Below are positions 8,757-17,949 of a stretch of 44,299 nucleotides of DNA, piece after piece. The notes under the pieces are model-generated. The model was not told the DNA's origin and searched no databases. It was given only the letters and a program-made list of their open reading frames with translations. Both the position numbers and the translations under genes were made by a program. How positions within the stretch are numbered: the first letter of the stretch is position 1; each line of letters opens with the position of its first letter. Source of the DNA: Neobacillus dielmonensis (lineage in GTDB: Bacteria; Bacillota; Bacilli; Bacillales; Cytobacillaceae); contig NZ_HG942074.1 of assembly GCF_000612665.1 (NCBI RefSeq), forward strand, positions 1 through 44,299, read 5' to 3'.

Positions 8757-8834
8757 GGCTCTGTTAAACGATAATCTTGATTTAATTAACTCTGTTGAAT
8801 GGAGCGGAAATCAACAGGCCGAATTTAACACAGC
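8757..8834 (+). repeat. Shortened copy of the GGCTGTGTTAAA-ended repeat element
   Basis: The 78-bp stretch starts GGCTCTGTTAAA and ends TTTAACACAGC, and contains GGAGCGGAAATCAAC near its right end. All of this matches the ends of the full 185-bp element at 31680-31864, while the GC-rich interior is missing, so this looks like an internally deleted relic. Confidence 0.65.
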
Positions 8835-8969
8835 TTTTTCATTACAAAGGATTGCAAACCTAAGCCAGTTTTACTACTAAGTTTATTTAATGCAAATCGA
8901 ATAATAAAAAAACAATATTTACATAATATGGGGGAATAGGCGACAATTTTAGGGAAGAGGGTAATTTAA

Positions 8970-9440
8970 GTGATGGAAACCATTTATTCTTATGTATCAA
9001 GTGTTGTTTTAGCATTCATCGCTTATAAAATCCCTAAAAAAATCAAGCCTTATGAAATTTATGCAACCTCGTTGTTTTCAACCTTATTTGGTCTTCTTGT
9101 CGATAGCTTACTGGAGACAAAATATCGTCTTTACTTGTTGGATAAGCCCGGAATACAAATTCCTCCTTTAGTGGCACAAGTGGTTTTTTATGCTGCCACT
9201 AATGTCATCATATTGAACTCTTTCCCATATCATAAGTCTACAAAACGGAAAATAGTGTATATCTTCTGTTTTACTTTGCTTGCTGTGGCATTTGAGTTTA
9301 TTTCGTATAAATTTAAATTTATCAAATATAATGAATGGAAAATTGGGTATTCTGCTCTGTGTTACCCATTTCTGATCTATCTTCTCGTGATACATTTTAG
9401 ATTTTTTCAATGGTTGGTGAAGCGGACGAAATCATCGTAA
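8970..9440 (+). CDS. CBO0543-family membrane protein
   Basis: A 156-residue, very hydrophobic protein with about four or five membrane segments and the conserved blocks ATSLFSTLFGLLVDSL, QIPPLVAQVVFYAATNVI and FEFISYKFKFIKYNEWKIG that mark the CBO0543 family, found mostly in endospore formers. Function is unknown; I cannot assign a transport substrate or enzyme activity. A GTG at 8970 and an ATG at 8973 are both usable behind AGAGGG at 8956-8961; the GTG gives better spacing. It is a monocistronic gene with no terminator seen before the MFS leader region. Confidence 0.75.
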   Translation: MMETIYSYVSSVVLAFIAYKIPKKIKPYEIYATSLFSTLFGLLVDSLLETKYRLYLLDKPGIQIPPLVAQVVFYAATNVIILNSFPYHKSTKRKIVYIFCFTLLAVAFEFISYKFKFIKYNEWKIGYSALCYPFLIYLLVIHFRFFQWLVKRTKSS

Positions 9441-9523
9441 TAAACCACAGTTCGACAGACTATAACGCTAGAAATGTAGAAAATTTTATTAGTGAATAAA
9501 GTAAAAAGGGAGGGGAATCTAAT

Positions 9524-9610
9524 ATGCTTTGCCATTTGGTCATAAAGACAGCGGTATTGCTCTGCACAAGGTCTAATGGGACGAAACTTGTGCAGAGAGA
9601 GCAAAGATAA
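9524..9610 (+). CDS. Putative 28-residue leader peptide of the MFS gene
   Basis: A short ORF starts at ATG 9524 behind a very strong ribosome-binding site (GGGAGGGG at 9508-9515, 8 nt away). The peptide begins MLCHLVIKTAVLL and ends in a basic, Gln/Arg-rich tail (VQREQR). It ends 62 bp before the start of the MFS exporter and its coding sequence contains an 11-bp hairpin. This arrangement resembles ribosome-stalling leader peptides of drug-inducible resistance genes, although no known stalling motif is obvious. Confidence 0.5.
   Translation: MLCHLVIKTAVLLCTRSNGTKLVQREQR
9560..9597 (+). promoter_or_regulatory. Leader hairpin 1 inside the leader ORF
   Basis: CTCTGCACAAG (9560-9570) pairs perfectly with CTTGTGCAGAG (9587-9597) across a 16-nt loop, and could extend through TTG/CAA with a small bulge. 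There is no U-run, so it is not a terminator by itself. A ribosome on the leader ORF would melt it. Confidence 0.6.
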
Positions 9611-9618
9611 ATTCGTCC

Positions 9619-9676
9619 TCATTGGATCTTGAACTTATGGACAATGATATATTTCTATAAGGGGAGAATCCAATGA
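9619..9676 (+). promoter_or_regulatory. Leader hairpin 2 sequestering the MFS start codon
   Basis: TCATTGGAT (9619-9627) is fully complementary to ATCCAATGA (9668-9676), which contains the MFS start codon and abuts its Shine-Dalgarno sequence. Pairing would block initiation. The hairpin 1 loop (TCTAATGGGA, 9572-9581) can partly compete for the same upstream strand. Confidence 0.5.
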
Positions 9677-10959
9677 ATAAAAATTTTAAAAGATATATAT
9701 TATTTTGGTTTAGTCAGGCAGTGTCCCAATTTGGTAGCGCCATGACCAGTTTTGCTCTTGTTATTTGGGCATATACACAGACGAATTCCGTGATGGCAGT
9801 GTCATTGATGACGTTCTGTTCCTATGTTCCTTATATTATTGTAAGTTTATTTGTAGGTGCCTTTATTGACAGTCACAATAAGAAAATGATTATGCTTTGC
9901 TCCGATTTTATCGCAGCTGTATGTTCCTTATTTGTAGTAATTTTATGGAACTTTGGGAACCTGCAGATTTGGCATATCTATATCGTGAATTTGGTAATCG
10001 GCTTTATGAACGCATTCCAATCACCTGCTCGATCAGTGGCAATAGGTAAATTGGTGACTGAAGAGAAACTGTCGCAAGCAAGTGGCATGGATTCTTTTTC
10101 GACTAATTTGGTAACAGTGGTTTCACCTGTATTGGCTTCATCCGTATTGGCCTATTTTGGTTTGGAAAAAGTGGTATTGGTTGATCTGGCTACTTTTTTA
10201 TTTGCCTTCTTGGTTTTGCTGTTATTTATTAAAATACCAGAGAGCATGGAGCGAGAGGCAGAAAGCAAATCGGCAATTGCGGGATGTAAAGATGGCTTCC
10301 GTTTCTTATTAGCACACAGAGGATTATGGTATATTGTGATTACCTTGGCAGTCATTAATTTCTTTTCTAGACTGACGTATGAAAACATATTATCCCCTAT
10401 GATTTTGGCTAGAAGCGGCGGCGATAGTGGAATCCTTGGAATGGTAAATGCTGTATTAGGGATTGGCGGCATTGTAGGCGGCATCATTGTGTCTGCCGGT
10501 AAGTTCTCAAGGGATAAAGTGAGGATGATCTATTTTGCCGCAGGTCTTTCCTTTTTGTTGGGGGATGTACTAATGGGAATAGGTCGTGGAGGGATTGCCT
10601 GGAGTATCGCTGGAATAGCTGCGAGTGCTCCCATCCCATTCATTATCGCAGGACAACAGACCATTTTATATAAAACAATTCCTGAAGAAATGCAAGGGAG
10701 AGTGTTTTCTGTACGGAATGCCATCCAGTTTAGTACCATTCCAATTGGCATATTATTAGGTGGATCATTAGCCGAGTATGTATTCGAACCATTTATGAAC
10801 TCTGACAGCTCTACAGCTAAAGTGCTTCACTATATTGTTGGCACTGGAACAGGAAGTGGCATGGCGGTCATGTTTTTATGCACAGGCATCTTAGGCAGCG
10901 TGGCTTGTGTGATTGCCTACCGTTTAAAAGAAATTCAGAAACTGCGTTCAATCCAATAA
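9673..10959 (+). CDS. MFS exporter, macrolide-efflux/EntS-like group
   Basis: A 428-residue major facilitator with 12 predicted membrane helices. The loop 2-3 motif A is recognisable in GAFIDSHNKKMIM, and the N-terminal FWFSQAVSQFGSAMTSFALVIW segment is typical of the MFS_3 group that includes Mef macrolide pumps and enterobactin exporters. It probably expels a drug or secondary metabolite by proton exchange. Initiation is at ATG 9673 behind GGGGAGA. A well-translated leader peptide and a start-codon hairpin precede it, so expression may be induced at the translational level. A strong terminator follows. Confidence 0.85.
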   Translation: MNKNFKRYILFWFSQAVSQFGSAMTSFALVIWAYTQTNSVMAVSLMTFCSYVPYIIVSLFVGAFIDSHNKKMIMLCSDFIAAVCSLFVVILWNFGNLQIWHIYIVNLVIGFMNAFQSPARSVAIGKLVTEEKLSQASGMDSFSTNLVTVVSPVLASSVLAYFGLEKVVLVDLATFLFAFLVLLLFIKIPESMEREAESKSAIAGCKDGFRFLLAHRGLWYIVITLAVINFFSRLTYENILSPMILARSGGDSGILGMVNAVLGIGGIVGGIIVSAGKFSRDKVRMIYFAAGLSFLLGDVLMGIGRGGIAWSIAGIAASAPIPFIIAGQQTILYKTIPEEMQGRVFSVRNAIQFSTIPIGILLGGSLAEYVFEPFMNSDSSTAKVLHYIVGTGTGSGMAVMFLCTGILGSVACVIAYRLKEIQKLRSIQ

Positions 10960-10986
10960 AACAGATATATTCTATGCACTCTCTGT

Positions 10987-11030
10987 CCGAAGGTTTTCTG
11001 GTATAACACCGGTAAAACCTTCGGTTTTTT
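10987..11030 (+). terminator. Terminator of the MFS gene
   Basis: An 11-bp stem, CCGAAGGTTTT paired with AAAACCTTCGG, is followed by TTTTTT. Confidence 0.9.
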
Positions 11031-11043
11031 ATAATAATCTAGC

Positions 11044-11072
11044 ATCTTTCGAATTTTGTCGAAATCTTTCGA
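11044..11072 (+). repeat. Direct repeat ATCTTTCGA with 20-bp period
   Basis: Two identical 9-mers lie at 11044-11052 and 11064-11072, two helical turns apart, in the upstream region of the sigma/anti-sigma fusion gene. A role as a protein-binding site is inferred from spacing only. Confidence 0.4.
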
Positions 11073-11082
11073 CGTAGTTCAG

Positions 11083-11124
11083 ATGGTGACTGGCACTTTT
11101 ATGTGCGACAATGGTGACAGTCAT
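11083..11124 (+). repeat. Partial copy of the GTGCCTGTCACC-type dispersed repeat
   Basis: The segment carries GGTGACTGGCACTTTT and GGTGACAGTCA, two arms resembling the hairpin repeat family at 21252, 23651 and 28385. Here the arms are in the same orientation and do not form a clean terminator. Confidence 0.4.
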
Positions 11125-11156
11125 AAGGTTGTGCAGATAAAGGGGGAAACACGGTT

Positions 11157-13220
11157 ATGATCCCGGCAAAAATAGATTCTATTTCAGCAACCATGAAAGA
11201 AGAAAAAAGCATGGATCCTATTATTGATTGGTTTGATCGACATAAACAATCATTTTATACACTTGGTTTATCCTATCTTAAAAGCCAGCAGCAAATAGAA
11301 GAGCTTTTTTATCGGTCCATTAAAAAAGTCAAAAAGGAATTGCGCAAATTTAAAAGGGAAACTTCGTTCGAAACATGGGTTACATCGATATTCATAGAGA
11401 CCTGCAGGGAGCTTACTCATGATAGTGATTTACCAGCTTCAGAGGAAGGTGAACCACGTCACGATTTTTTTAGAACACTCGACAAATTGAAAGAGTCCGA
11501 GAGGGAGGCTCTCGTCCTCACGTATGTTAATGGAACCTCTAAGGAGAATGCAGCACATCTTCTACAAATATCCGTGGAAAAAATAAAGGAGCTTTTGTTT
11601 TCAGGAATCCGTTCATTTAGACAAGAAATCGGATACGGATTATCTTTTAATGGCTGCACGGAGTATCACAAGATATATATGGATTATTTAGAAGGATCAT
11701 TGGAACGGTCGAAAAAGATTGATTTTGAGATACATATCTATCATTGTCAGGACTGCCAGGAAGATTTGGCTGCCTTTCAGGAGGTCATGCTGAGTCTTGC
11801 TGATAGGATGGAAGATTTACCGGTGCCATTTGGATTGTTAGAGAACGTCAAAAATAGGATGGCAGAACAAGCAAATCACAAACAAAAGAGTATGAGAAAA
11901 CGTAAAAAAATTGGGGCTGTTTTTGCAGGTGTAGTTGTTTTATTGCTGGGTATAGGTTTATTTACAGGGGCATTTACCCATGCCTACTATTCTTGGACAG
12001 AAGATAATCCGCAATTGCGTGCCTTTTTGCAACAGGGGTTTGGCGAGAGGCTGGACCTTGAAGCGGAAAGCAATGGTGTGAAAATTAAGATTAAAGGTGC
12101 GATTGCTGATGATGTCCAGACACTTGTTTTTTATGAAATAGAGGATACGGAAGAAGACAACCAATATTTGATTAATTATGATGATGGGATTTTTGTGGGG
12201 AACCGGTTTGATATCATGGAACGTGATACTAATCCAAAATACTACCCTCCTGACCTTAAATTAGATGTGAATAACAAGAATAAGAACGTGTATCAAGGGA
12301 AAATCAGCCTGCAGCCACTCTCCAAGGATAACGCAACCATCAAAATGAAAATCACAAAGCTCCAGAAATTGATTCGTGATCCATCTGATTCGATTGATGG
12401 CAGCGCTTTTGAGAGTATGTTTGAAAAAGGGGAGTGGAACTTCGAAATCCCCGTAACAAAACAGCCATCCAAAGAATATGCCTTGGATAAAGAGACAGAA
12501 CTCGAGGGTGTTCCAATCCGGTTTGATAAACTAATTCTTGCTCCGACAGCGACGCTTCTGCAATATAGTATAAATAATGACCAGCGAAAGAAGCGGATTG
12601 ATTACGTCAATTTTGATAACCTACAAGTAAACGATAAAAAAGTGAAATCCGATTTGTACGGAGGCTCTTTTATTGATGCATCTCAAGACACAAATTGGAG
12701 CACTTTTCAAATAAACTTTGACCCTCTATTTGGAGAAAAACCAAAAGATGTTCGTGTTCAATTTGGCTCCGTTTCCTTATCTGTTGAAGAACAAAAAGAC
12801 ATAGCGCTCGATGCTGATGAGGAATATCCTCAAACGTTTGAATATGCAGGCAGTACCATCTCCATCGACAAACTGGAAGTTGGACAACCAACCAAGATGG
12901 TCATAAGCAATGCCAATATTGAAAATCGAACGTATGAATCACTTCAATTCAATATTTTGGGCGAGGATAAAGATTTTCCCATTTCAATGGATATGAATTT
13001 TGAGGGAGTACTCGTCGATAAAAACGGAGTGAAATACGATGAGAATCAGATGCCTTTCTCGTACGAGGAGGTTGAGCAGCCCCGTTATTTCTTTACTGTT
13101 CAAAGCTTGGAATTACGAAGTGAAATCAACGGAGAAAATGTCATTCCTAAAACGCTGCAGATTTATGGTTATAATACAACAAAATATTTGGATGACGTTG
13201 TCAAGATTTCATTGGAATAA
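11157..13220 (+). CDS. ECF sigma-like/anti-sigma fusion protein with DUF4179-type ectodomain
   Basis: A 687-residue protein that joins what are usually two genes. Residues about 20-85 resemble sigma region 2 (SFYTLGLSYL, ETSFETWVTSIFIETCREL) and about 102-155 resemble sigma region 4 (ESEREALVLTYVNGTSKENAAHLL). A zinc anti-sigma motif follows (C166, H193-x3-C197-x2-C200), then a single membrane helix at about 252-272 and a roughly 410-residue external region like DUF4179 proteins. An envelope signal could thus control an in-cis sigma domain. AGGGGGA precedes the ATG. The -10 recognition residues look diverged, so the sigma part might be vestigial. It is a single gene, closed by a terminator. 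Confidence 0.75.
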   Translation: MIPAKIDSISATMKEEKSMDPIIDWFDRHKQSFYTLGLSYLKSQQQIEELFYRSIKKVKKELRKFKRETSFETWVTSIFIETCRELTHDSDLPASEEGEPRHDFFRTLDKLKESEREALVLTYVNGTSKENAAHLLQISVEKIKELLFSGIRSFRQEIGYGLSFNGCTEYHKIYMDYLEGSLERSKKIDFEIHIYHCQDCQEDLAAFQEVMLSLADRMEDLPVPFGLLENVKNRMAEQANHKQKSMRKRKKIGAVFAGVVVLLLGIGLFTGAFTHAYYSWTEDNPQLRAFLQQGFGERLDLEAESNGVKIKIKGAIADDVQTLVFYEIEDTEEDNQYLINYDDGIFVGNRFDIMERDTNPKYYPPDLKLDVNNKNKNVYQGKISLQPLSKDNATIKMKITKLQKLIRDPSDSIDGSAFESMFEKGEWNFEIPVTKQPSKEYALDKETELEGVPIRFDKLILAPTATLLQYSINNDQRKKRIDYVNFDNLQVNDKKVKSDLYGGSFIDASQDTNWSTFQINFDPLFGEKPKDVRVQFGSVSLSVEEQKDIALDADEEYPQTFEYAGSTISIDKLEVGQPTKMVISNANIENRTYESLQFNILGEDKDFPISMDMNFEGVLVDKNGVKYDENQMPFSYEEVEQPRYFFTVQSLELRSEINGENVIPKTLQIYGYNTTKYLDDVVKISLE

Positions 13221-13284
13221 CAGGTAAGAAAAGAAGTACTAAGTCAGGCATTATAAGTATTTTTAGCTTGCCAAAAAAAAGGTA

Positions 13285-13315
13285 AACTGTAGATGAAAAT
13301 ATCTACAGTTTTATT
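13285..13315 (+). terminator. Terminator of the sigma/anti-sigma fusion gene
   Basis: A 10-bp stem, AACTGTAGAT paired with ATCTACAGTT, has a 6-nt loop followed by TTATT. Confidence 0.75.
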
Positions 13316-13396
13316 GTGGAATAAGTTAAGGGACTCAAATAGGTTATAGAGGACGATGACAGGAAATAATCAGATGAAAATTGGCCATTTCATTTA

Positions 13397-13708
13397 TTAT
13401 TGGATTCTGTTCAATCTTGACTTGATAGCATCTAAATAGTGGAGCCCGCGTAAAGAATCCATCACAATTCCATCTTTAAACAAAACAAGGGTGGGGATTC
13501 CTTGAATATGATACTTTGCAGCAAGTTCCATTTCTTGATCTGCATTTACCTTAGCAATTTTTATGGTGTCACCCAAATCAAGGATGAGTTCTTCTAAAAT
13601 TGGCTCTTGGATTCTGCATGGGGCACACCTTGGTGCACCAAACTCGATTATGGAGATGCCTTTTTCAATTTCCGTCTCAAAACTATGGGAACTAAGTTCT
13701 TTCACCAT
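13397..13708 (-). CDS. Thioredoxin-family protein
   Basis: A 103-residue thioredoxin-fold protein with the redox motif C28-A-P-C31 and the cis-proline P72 in GIPTLVLFKDG. The canonical Trp before the first Cys is replaced by Arg (APRCAPC) and the middle residues are AP rather than GP, so its redox potential and partners may differ from housekeeping TrxA. It lies 21 bp downstream of a MerR-type gene on the same strand and is likely its co-transcribed target, suggesting a thiol or electrophile stress response. GAGG precedes the ATG. Confidence 0.85.
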   Translation of the reverse strand: MVKELSSHSFETEIEKGISIIEFGAPRCAPCRIQEPILEELILDLGDTIKIAKVNADQEMELAAKYHIQGIPTLVLFKDGIVMDSLRGLHYLDAIKSRLNRIQ

Positions 13709-13729
13709 TGATAAAACCTCATTTAAATT

Positions 13730-14097
13730 TTAACCCCGTCGGAATTGGGAGCGTTCTTCCTTTACAGCTTCAATCCGCTCCACTAGATTTGAGCGGATCA
13801 TGCTTAGTAATTGGATTTGATGGTTTAACTCCTCCAGCTTTTCTTCATAGATGGGAAGGATTTCTTGACAGAATGCTTCTTTGTTTTTTAAAACACTGCT
13901 CAAAAAGCTGGAAATCTGTTCTATTGTTAGGCCCAAACTCAAATAAAATTTAATGGTGAAGACTTGTTCCACTGCGGTTTCATTAAATTCTCGATAGCCG
14001 TTGGCCAATCGGACGGGTTTAGGAGTCCTTGTTCTTCATAGTATCTTAGTGACCGGATGCTCACTCCAGTTATCCTGGATAACTCGCCAATTTTCAT
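13730..14097 (-). pseudogene. MerR-family regulator with a one-base frameshift
   Basis: The minus strand from ATG 14097 encodes a MerR helix-turn-helix start (MKIGELSRITGVSIRSLRYY, then EEQGLL), but the frame breaks near 14020-14022. The rest of the protein (PVRLANGYREFNETAVEQV and the coiled-coil effector helix) continues in another frame to 13730. Inserting one base after CTCCT would restore a roughly 122-residue regulator of ordinary length. The operator palindrome and promoter upstream are intact. Either this is recent inactivation or a sequence error. Product, if repaired: a MerR activator of the downstream thioredoxin gene. Confidence 0.75.
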
Positions 14098-14128
14098 TGG
14101 GGCCCCCCTTTCTTATGAGGTTATTTAA

Positions 14129-14160
14129 ATTATAAACCCTCACATTAATGTGAGGGTCAA
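14129..14160 (-). promoter_or_regulatory. MerR-type promoter and operator of the merR-thioredoxin unit
   Basis: On the minus strand TTGACC (14155-14160) and TATAAT (14129-14134) are separated by 20 bp, longer than the usual 17. The spacer is filled by a perfect 22-bp palindrome at 14136-14157 (half-site ACCCTCACATT). The over-long spacer with a centred palindrome is the hallmark of MerR-activated promoters. Confidence 0.8.
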
Positions 14161-14243
14161 TTGTATTTTCAGAAATGTAAAAAACGATTCGTCATTCATT
14201 TATAGGTTATAATCTGCTATTTTGGGAAAAATAAAAATAAGTA

Positions 14244-14272
14244 TTGTTGTATTTGAAAATAAATGTTAATAT
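14244..14272 (+). promoter_or_regulatory. Probable promoter of the T-box/ileS transcript
   Basis: TTGTTG at 14244-14249 and TAATAT at 14267-14272 are 17 bp apart, ending shortly before the T-box leader begins. A TATAAT at 14208-14213 is an alternative -10 lacking a -35. Confidence 0.4.
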
Positions 14273-14290
14273 ATACCAAATATAAAAATC

Positions 14291-14588
14291 TATGAAGAGA
14301 ACAAGTACGTAAGGAAAGGTTCTAACAGCGAGCTGGGTATGGTGGAAGCCAGTGAGGACACCTTAACGGAAAAAATCATCTCTGAGATGCAAGGCTGAAA
14401 GTATGAAAAGTGGAGGCATTTAGGCGCCCGAACTAGACACGCTCGAGTAAGTCTTGTCGGGTTTCCGCCGTTAAAAGGAACACGTATGATGGTACGTTGA
14501 CAAAGAGCTGTTGTGTTTACAACAGAATTTGGGTGGTAACGCGGGTAATACACTCGTCCCTTTTCTAGGGACGGGTGTTTTTTATTTT
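14291..14588 (+). ncRNA. T-box riboswitch controlling ileS
   Basis: The leader has the conserved T-box (TGGGTGGTAACGCGG, 14530-14544), whose antiterminator pairs with the tRNA acceptor end. A strong terminator follows (ACTCGTCCC paired with GGGACGGGT and a T run, 14551-14586). Upstream, the Stem I distal part is visible in AGCGAGCTGGG and GGAAGCCAG. Two consecutive ATC triplets at 14375-14380 just before TCTGAG are candidate isoleucine specifier codons, consistent with the downstream gene; I did not fold Stem I to choose between them. Uncharged tRNA-Ile would promote readthrough into ileS. Confidence 0.9.
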
Positions 14589-14608
14589 CACAAAAAGGAG
14601 GTTTTAAC

Positions 14609-17600
14609 ATGGATTTTAGCGATCAGAAGGAGAGCAGAGTAAAGCGTGAAAATCGGATACTGGAATATTGGGAGCGAAACAATATTTTTCAGCAGTCTGT
14701 GGAAAATCGTAAGGATCAAGAGAGTTTTGTGTTTTATGAAGGTCCGCCTACAGCAAACGGTCTTCCCCATGTCGGGCATGCATTAGGGAGGACTCTTAAG
14801 GACATTATTGCCAGATATCATACGATGAACGGGAAGCAGGTGGTAAGAAAAGCAGGTTGGGATACACACGGATTACCAGTCGAACTAGGCATAGAAAAAG
14901 CCTTGGGTATTTCAGGCAAGCAGGAAATTGAGGAATACGGTGTGGAGGCGTTTATTAAGAAGTGTAAAGAAAGTGTTTTCTCATATGAGAAGCAATGGAG
15001 AGAATTTACAAGAGAATTGGGCTATTGGGTAGATATGGACGATCCGTATATGACGATGAATAACGACTATATCGAATCTGTTTGGAACATACTGGGGACG
15101 ATTCATGAAAAAGGCTGGCTTTATAAAGGGCATCGTGTTTCACCCTATTGCCCCAGCTGCCAGACTTCTTTAAGTTCCCATGAAGTGGCACAGGGATATA
15201 AAGTGGTAAAAGACTTAAGTGCAACAGTAAAATTTAAAATCGCTGACAATGTATATGTGCTCGGCTGGACCACTACCCCTTGGACGCTCCCGGCAAATGT
15301 GGCGCTGGCTGTAAATGGAGACCTTGACTATGTAAAAGTGGAAAAGAACGATGAAATCTATGTTGTATCTTCCGCAAGAGTAGATGATGTCATAAAAGCA
15401 CCGTATAAAACCCTTGAAAAGCTAAAAGGGAGAGAGCTGGTTGGGCTTGCTTACCAGCCGCCATTTGATTTTGTTGCGGTAAAGAATGGCCATCGGATCA
15501 TAGAAGGCGATTTTGTAACGGATGATAGCGGCACCGGAATTGTCCATCTTGCTCCTGCATATGGGGAAGATGATTATCGTGTCGTAAGGGAAAACGGACT
15601 ATCTTTTATCAATGTTGTGGATGAGAGCGGCAAATATATGGATGCAGTAAAGCCGCTTGCCGGTAAGCATGTGAAAGAATGTGATGTGGATATTGTAAAG
15701 CTTTTGCATGAAAAGGGGCTGCTTTTCCATAAAGAAAAGTATGAACATTCCTATCCACATTGCTGGCGTTGTGATACTCCATTACTTTACTATGCAACGG
15801 AGAGTTGGTTTATCAAAACCACTGCACTAAAAGATGAACTAATCAACGAAAACCAGAAGGTGAATTGGCATCCAGAGCACATCAAGAATGGCCGGTTTGG
15901 GAACTTTTTAGAAAGCTTGGTGGATTGGAATATTAGCAGGAAGCGGTATTGGGGGACCCCTTTAAATGTCTGGGTTTGCTCTTCCTGTGAAACAGAAGTA
16001 GCACCAAAGAGTATGAAAGAACTGAAGGAGAAGGCCAATGAAGAGGTCACCAATGTTGAACTTCATAAACCATACGTAGATGCTATTACGTTTACGTGTC
16101 CATCCTGTAATGGTACGATGTACAGAACGTCTGAAGTAATTGATGTCTGGTTTGACAGCGGTTCCATGCCGTTTGCTCAATACCATACCCCATTTGAGAA
16201 TGACGAACTGTTTGAAAAACAATTCCCTGCTGATGTGGTCATTGAAGGAATTGATCAAACACGGGGATGGTTTTACTCGTTACTCGCTGTTTCGGTGCTT
16301 TATACAGGTAAGGCCCCTTATAAAAATGTGCTGGCCACTGGCCATGTATTAGATGAACATGGCCAAAAAATGTCCAAAAGTAAAGGAAATGCACTAGACC
16401 CAATGGATTTAATAAAGTCCTTCGGTGCTGATGCACTGAGGTGGGCGCTGATTGAAGATAGTGCTCCGTGGAATGCCAAACGTTTTTCCGAACGAAATGT
16501 TCAGGAAGCGAAATCCAAACTGATTGATACTTTGTCGAGTCTATATCATTTTTACAAGCTTTATACCGAAATTGATTCATTTGATCCCGAGGCACATGAC
16601 AATGGTTCAGTATCCCTTATGGACCGTTGGATTCTCTCGAGGCTAACGACAACGACATCTCTGATGAAAAAGGAAATGGATCAGTATCAAGTAACGAATG
16701 CCGCACGATTGGCTGGAAAATTTGTTGAAGAGGTCAGCAACTGGTATGTGCGAAGAAACAGGGAGCGCTTTTGGAGCCAGGGAATGTCCGATGATAAAAG
16801 AGCGGCCTTTCATACACTAAGCAAATTATTATTGGATACGTCCAAACTGGTGGCTCCTTTTGTTCCATTTATTTCAGAAGAAATTCATTATTCCTTAACA
16901 GGGAAAAGTGTCCATCTAGCAGACTATCCGGAAGAACAGAAAGAGTTAATGGACCAAAAGCTTGAGAGACAAATGCAGGCCGTTTTGGCGATTGTGGAGT
17001 TGGGGAGAAGCGTCCGAAATAAGCATCAAATCAAAACAAAACAGCCGCTTGCAAAACTGGTGATTGTATCGAATGGTTACGAGGCAGGGACACTTGCTCC
17101 TTATGAAGATATTATCAAAGACGAATTAAATATAAAAACCGTGGAGTGGGAAGATTCCTCGAATGGGTATATTGAGTATAAACTGAAGCTAAACTTTAAA
17201 ACAGCCGGCCCTAGATTGGGCAAATGGGTAAATGAAGTGAATCAAGCCCTTAGCCGAGCCACGGCAAAAGAGATTGACACTTTCCTAAACGAAGAAACCC
17301 TCGAAGTGAAATTAGAAAACAAAAAGGTTGTCTCTTTGGGAAAAGATGATATTGTGGTACAGAAAATGGCCGTTTTACAAGGCTATTCTGAAGCTTCGAA
17401 CCGGCATTTCACTGTTATCGTTGATGTCCATATCAGTGAAGAATTAAGAAGAGAAGGATTGGTCCGTGATTTCATTAGGGGTGTTCAGGATCTTCGCAAA
17501 AAAATGGATTTGCCGGTTGATAAAAGAGTGGAGCTTTATGTATCCTGTTCAAAAGACTTTCAACAATTAATGGATGAGCACAAACCATTAATAAGTAGAA

Positions 17601-17692
17601 GTATCATTTTAAGTCATCTCTATTTTTCCCCTACCGACCAGATGGATAAAATGGTGGTTGGAGGGGAAGAAGTTTTAGTTGGGATAAAGTAG
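14609..17692 (+). CDS. ileS: Isoleucyl-tRNA synthetase, type 2 (eukaryote-like)
   Basis: A 1027-residue class I synthetase charging tRNA-Ile. The HIGH signature is H54-V-G-H57 within [16 protein letters not shown], and KMSKSKGN lies near residue 587. An editing CP1 insertion carries [11 protein letters not shown], and the C-terminal anticodon-binding region follows. [13 protein letters not shown] rather than GPPYANGxIHxGH, together with the longer length, marks the eukaryote-like IleRS2 lineage, whose bacterial members are associated with resistance to mupirocin. A T-box leader controls it. Bacilli with this type often keep a second, ordinary ileS in the cell-division region, which would lie outside this window. 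AAGGAGG precedes the ATG. Confidence 0.95.
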   Translation: MDFSDQKESRVKRENRILEYWERNNIFQQSVENRKDQESFVFYEGPPTANGLPHVGHALGRTLKDIIARYHTMNGKQVVRKAGWDTHGLPVELGIEKALGISGKQEIEEYGVEAFIKKCKESVFSYEKQWREFTRELGYWVDMDDPYMTMNNDYIESVWNILGTIHEKGWLYKGHRVSPYCPSCQTSLSSHEVAQGYKVVKDLSATVKFKIADNVYVLGWTTTPWTLPANVALAVNGDLDYVKVEKNDEIYVVSSARVDDVIKAPYKTLEKLKGRELVGLAYQPPFDFVAVKNGHRIIEGDFVTDDSGTGIVHLAPAYGEDDYRVVRENGLSFINVVDESGKYMDAVKPLAGKHVKECDVDIVKLLHEKGLLFHKEKYEHSYPHCWRCDTPLLYYATESWFIKTTALKDELINENQKVNWHPEHIKNGRFGNFLESLVDWNISRKRYWGTPLNVWVCSSCETEVAPKSMKELKEKANEEVTNVELHKPYVDAITFTCPSCNGTMYRTSEVIDVWFDSGSMPFAQYHTPFENDELFEKQFPADVVIEGIDQTRGWFYSLLAVSVLYTGKAPYKNVLATGHVLDEHGQKMSKSKGNALDPMDLIKSFGADALRWALIEDSAPWNAKRFSERNVQEAKSKLIDTLSSLYHFYKLYTEIDSFDPEAHDNGSVSLMDRWILSRLTTTTSLMKKEMDQYQVTNAARLAGKFVEEVSNWYVRRNRERFWSQGMSDDKRAAFHTLSKLLLDTSKLVAPFVPFISEEIHYSLTGKSVHLADYPEEQKELMDQKLERQMQAVLAIVELGRSVRNKHQIKTKQPLAKLVIVSNGYEAGTLAPYEDIIKDELNIKTVEWEDSSNGYIEYKLKLNFKTAGPRLGKWVNEVNQALSRATAKEIDTFLNEETLEVKLENKKVVSLGKDDIVVQKMAVLQGYSEASNRHFTVIVDVHISEELRREGLVRDFIRGVQDLRKKMDLPVDKRVELYVSCSKDFQQLMDEHKPLISRSIILSHLYFSPTDQMDKMVVGGEEVLVGIK

Positions 17693-17748
17693 TTCTGTTT
17701 GCTTGTCCCTGCACTACGTTCCTGTCACCATATGGAAAGGAACCTTAT

Positions 17749-17788
17749 TGCCGACTGATTTATAATTAATCAGCCGGCACTTTTTTTT
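17749..17788 (+). terminator. Terminator of ileS
   Basis: A long stem (TGCCGACTGATT paired with AATCAGCCGGCA, one mismatch) is followed by eight T residues. Confidence 0.9.
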
Positions 17789-17949
17789 GCCAGAAATCCA
17801 TGAAAATAAACTTCTGCAAAATAGAAAAAACGGCAATACTTATGAAGAGAATGCCCAAATCCTATTTAAAAAAAGAGCGACAAGAGTCTAATTACGATAA
17901 GATAGTAGGATAGAATTCATATTTTCTATGTTTAAGTGGAGGTAACCAT

